7,674 nt of DNA from Porticoccaceae bacterium UBA1989. Lineage in GTDB: Bacteria > Pseudomonadota > Gammaproteobacteria > Pseudomonadales > Porticoccaceae. The translations under genes were made by a program, and so were the position numbers. How positions within the stretch are numbered: position 1 is the stretch's first letter; each line of letters starts with the position of its first letter. Below, piece by piece: positions 5,889 to 7,674 of the stretch. The stretch spans positions 1 to 7,674 of the forward strand of contig DDDD01000046.1 in assembly GCA_002335945.1 (NCBI GenBank), read 5' to 3'. The notes beneath the pieces are model-generated. The model was given only the letters and a program-made list of their open reading frames with translations, ran no database searches and was not told where the DNA came from.

Positions 5889-7674
5889 CTATTGGAAAGT
5901 ATAGCGAATCCCAATGTCGTATCGTGGTCCACCTTGTACAGCTTGTAACACCTGACGTTTAGTTAAGCCGTAAACATGCACCGTTTCATTGGTAATGTTC
6001 TGGCCAGAGAAATAAACGGTAAGGTTTTCACTAGCTTCATAAGTGATACCCAAGTCGAGCTGACCATAGGCTTCGACGTTGGTCGGATTCGTATTGGTCC
6101 CTTGACCTTGTCCCGCACCGGCTAGGAAATCATCTCGCCAATTGTAAGCAAGGCGAACCTGAATACCATTCTTGTCGTAGTAGCCAATCAGGTTTGCTGA
6201 GTCACTTAAGCCGTTAAGGACAAATTGGCCAGCGCCAATTTTACTCGTGTCGTACCCAATATCCGCATTTGCAAAAGTGGCGTTAGCGACAAAGCCGAAT
6301 CCGGTGTCTCCAAGGGTATGTTGCAAATTAACTTCAATGCCATCTACCGACGCCGTTTTTTGATTAACCGGTTTGGTTAGCGTCCACATAAGGGTGGGGT
6401 CGCCTGCCTGGCTGTAAATCACGCCGTCCACAACAGCGGGGTTATCGCTGTAGTTGGCTATGATGTAAGCACCAATCTCCGAATACTGATTTGCAGTGAA
6501 GCCACCTTCCTCGATCGCTTGGCTCCACAATTGCCCACCAATAACGTTCTTAACCTCGGGGAACAGTTCGACGTCTTGCGGGAGCGTACCAATAAAGTTG
6601 TCTACTTCTTTTTCAAAGTAGCCAACAGAGAAGTAGCTATCTGACCCGTAGTACCATTCTATAGAGAGGTCAATATTTTCGGACTGAATCGGGACTAGGG
6701 TTGGGTCGCCGGCGCTGAGCGCTGGAGGCGTGTTTGTTCGATATTGAATGGGTCCGCCGGCAGCAATGCCGCCCTTGATGTCGCCATAGGAGGGACGTGT
6801 AACCGTCTCACTGAACGATGCCCGTGCAATGACATTTTCGGCGAACTCGATATCGAAATCGATGCTGGGAAGGAGAAAGCTATAATCGCCTTCGAAGCTC
6901 CGATATTCTGGAACATTGTCACCAGATGCATCGACTGCGGGTTGTACAAAAACCTCTTCACCACTAGCGCGCCAGCTGGTGCCGTCAAATTGAAGGCTCT
7001 TCTGAGCAGAGACGATATCGGTTTCTTCATAACGCACACCGGTGTGCAGGTTAGCCGGCATGCCGCTGATTTCACCTGACCAATTAAGTCGGACAAAAGC
7101 CGCAAAGGACTCTTCGGTAGTCCTGAGATCCTGATTCCAGTCCGTTGAGGCGCAATAACCGGTGCCACAGTCTCCTGTTGCTGCATAATCTCGCCCTGAT
7201 GCTGCATAGCCTGCTTCGCTTACGGCCTGCAGGTCTGCCAGAGATGCTGTAAAAAACTCAGTCTGCGCACCAGGATGGCTTAATCCAGAAAGCTCATCGA
7301 ACTGATCTTCAATAGAGGACCTGACCAAAATGCTGTTCAGATCGCCGAGTGCAGTAGGGGCTAAGTCCGCGTTCCAGTTATCGAGCTGTACGACCGATGA
7401 TACGGAACGGTTACTAATTTCTGTTGCCTCAACGCCGAAATCGATGCTGGAGGACTCTGTGAGGTTCCATTTACCCGACAACTTGGTTTGTTGAATATCC
7501 ATTTTTGATGCATCGTTGCCAAAGGCGCTTCCGGTGATCAACATATCGCTCTTGTAAAGGGGTCTGTCGCCCTGATTGCCTGAAGAGTCCAAGTCAAGGA
7601 TCAAGACTGGCATGTCATAGCCCGTCACCAGTGTCTGTCCTACTTTTTCATAACTCGCCATCGTGATGAGCGAG
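5889..7674 (-). CDS. TonB-dependent outer-membrane receptor, C-terminal beta-barrel part (5' truncated)
   Basis: The frame runs open through the right window edge, leaving 594 residues of the C-terminal part; the Met at 7661 is internal, since the four codons before it also read through. The N-terminal signal, plug domain and first barrel strands are missing, as full receptors of this kind are usually 850-1000 aa. The visible part has alternating barrel strands and long loops typical of the Xanthomonas/Caulobacter TBDT group: TEESFAAFVRLNWSGEISGMPANLHTGVRYEET, then LLPSIDFDIEFAENVIARASFSETVTRPSY, then SENLTVYFSGQNITNE, ending in YDIGIRYTFQ. A Cys pair spaced by four residues (GDCGTGYC) lies in a probable extracellular loop. 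It imports a ligand using TonB energy; a glycan fragment is likely given the neighbours, but this is inference. The terminal phenylalanine is followed by one Gln, a small departure from the usual C-terminal aromatic. Confidence 0.93.
   Translation of the reverse strand, partial: SLITMASYEKVGQTLVTGYDMPVLILDLDSSGNQGDRPLYKSDMLITGSAFGNDASKMDIQQTKLSGKWNLTESSSIDFGVEATEISNRSVSSVVQLDNWNADLAPTALGDLNSILVRSSIEDQFDELSGLSHPGAQTEFFTASLADLQAVSEAGYAASGRDYAATGDCGTGYCASTDWNQDLRTTEESFAAFVRLNWSGEISGMPANLHTGVRYEETDIVSAQKSLQFDGTSWRASGEEVFVQPAVDASGDNVPEYRSFEGDYSFLLPSIDFDIEFAENVIARASFSETVTRPSYGDIKGGIAAGGPIQYRTNTPPALSAGDPTLVPIQSENIDLSIEWYYGSDSYFSVGYFEKEVDNFIGTLPQDVELFPEVKNVIGGQLWSQAIEEGGFTANQYSEIGAYIIANYSDNPAVVDGVIYSQAGDPTLMWTLTKPVNQKTASVDGIEVNLQHTLGDTGFGFVANATFANADIGYDTSKIGAGQFVLNGLSDSANLIGYYDKNGIQVRLAYNWRDDFLAGAGQGQGTNTNPTNVEAYGQLDLGITYEASENLTVYFSGQNITNETVHVYGLTKRQVLQAVQGGPRYDIGIRYTFQ

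Noticed and set aside
5747..5932. 61-residue minus-strand frame spanning the TBDT end and the terminator
   Set aside because: It crosses the TBDT stop codon and the intrinsic terminator and has no recognisable features.
6695..7207. 170-residue minus-strand frame and the antisense 111-residue frame inside the TBDT gene
   Set aside because: Both overlap a long, well-supported barrel sequence in another frame and show no domain pattern.

Overview
The window looks like a piece of chromosome from a Gram-negative, probably marine, polysaccharide-degrading gammaproteobacterium. This is inferred from the gene families: an outer-membrane TonB-dependent receptor (TBDT) of the Xanthomonas/Caulobacter type, a SapC-cupin-tryptophan halogenase cluster, and a secreted repeat protein resembling the C-terminal ends of marine carbohydrate-active enzymes. 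Base composition is moderate. No species can be named from the sequence alone. No RNA genes, insertion sequences, CRISPR arrays or origins were seen.

Layout: (1) At 1-748 on the plus strand is the 3' end of a large secreted protein. It ends in two nearly identical beta-sandwich-like modules with a period of 161 residues. (2) At 749-917 is a convergent intergenic region with a strong terminator that can work in both directions, followed by three consecutive inverted repeats. (3) From 5729 down to 918 on the minus strand is a compact four-gene operon: flavin-dependent halogenase-like protein (520 aa), SapC-family protein, FIH-like cupin/JmjC protein (Cupin_8) and a second halogenase-like protein (490 aa). 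Gene spacings are 22, 0 and 26 bp. (4) At 5840-5870 is another strong terminator, which separates the operon from (5) the 3' part of the TBDT gene, also on the minus strand and cut by the right window edge.

How the genes may work together: this combination recurs next to TBDT genes in Proteobacteria and is generally taken to belong to carbohydrate or nutrient uptake loci, but no biochemical pathway has been established for it. The TBDT would import a ligand across the outer membrane. The two FAD-dependent halogenase-like enzymes and the putative Fe(II)/2-oxoglutarate oxygenase are cytoplasmic by appearance (no signal peptides) and are redox enzymes with unknown substrates. Both halogenase-like proteins keep the lysine and glutamate expected for halogenation chemistry. 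The 520-aa paralog has changed two other signature positions, which suggests divided roles. No flavin reductase is present in the window, so reduced FAD would have to come from elsewhere.

The most notable non-coding signals are a perfect 8-bp hairpin whose last three bases are the sapC stop codon and which directly abuts the cupin start codon, an inverted repeat that frames the ribosome binding site of the first operon gene, and the array of inverted repeats after the convergent terminator.
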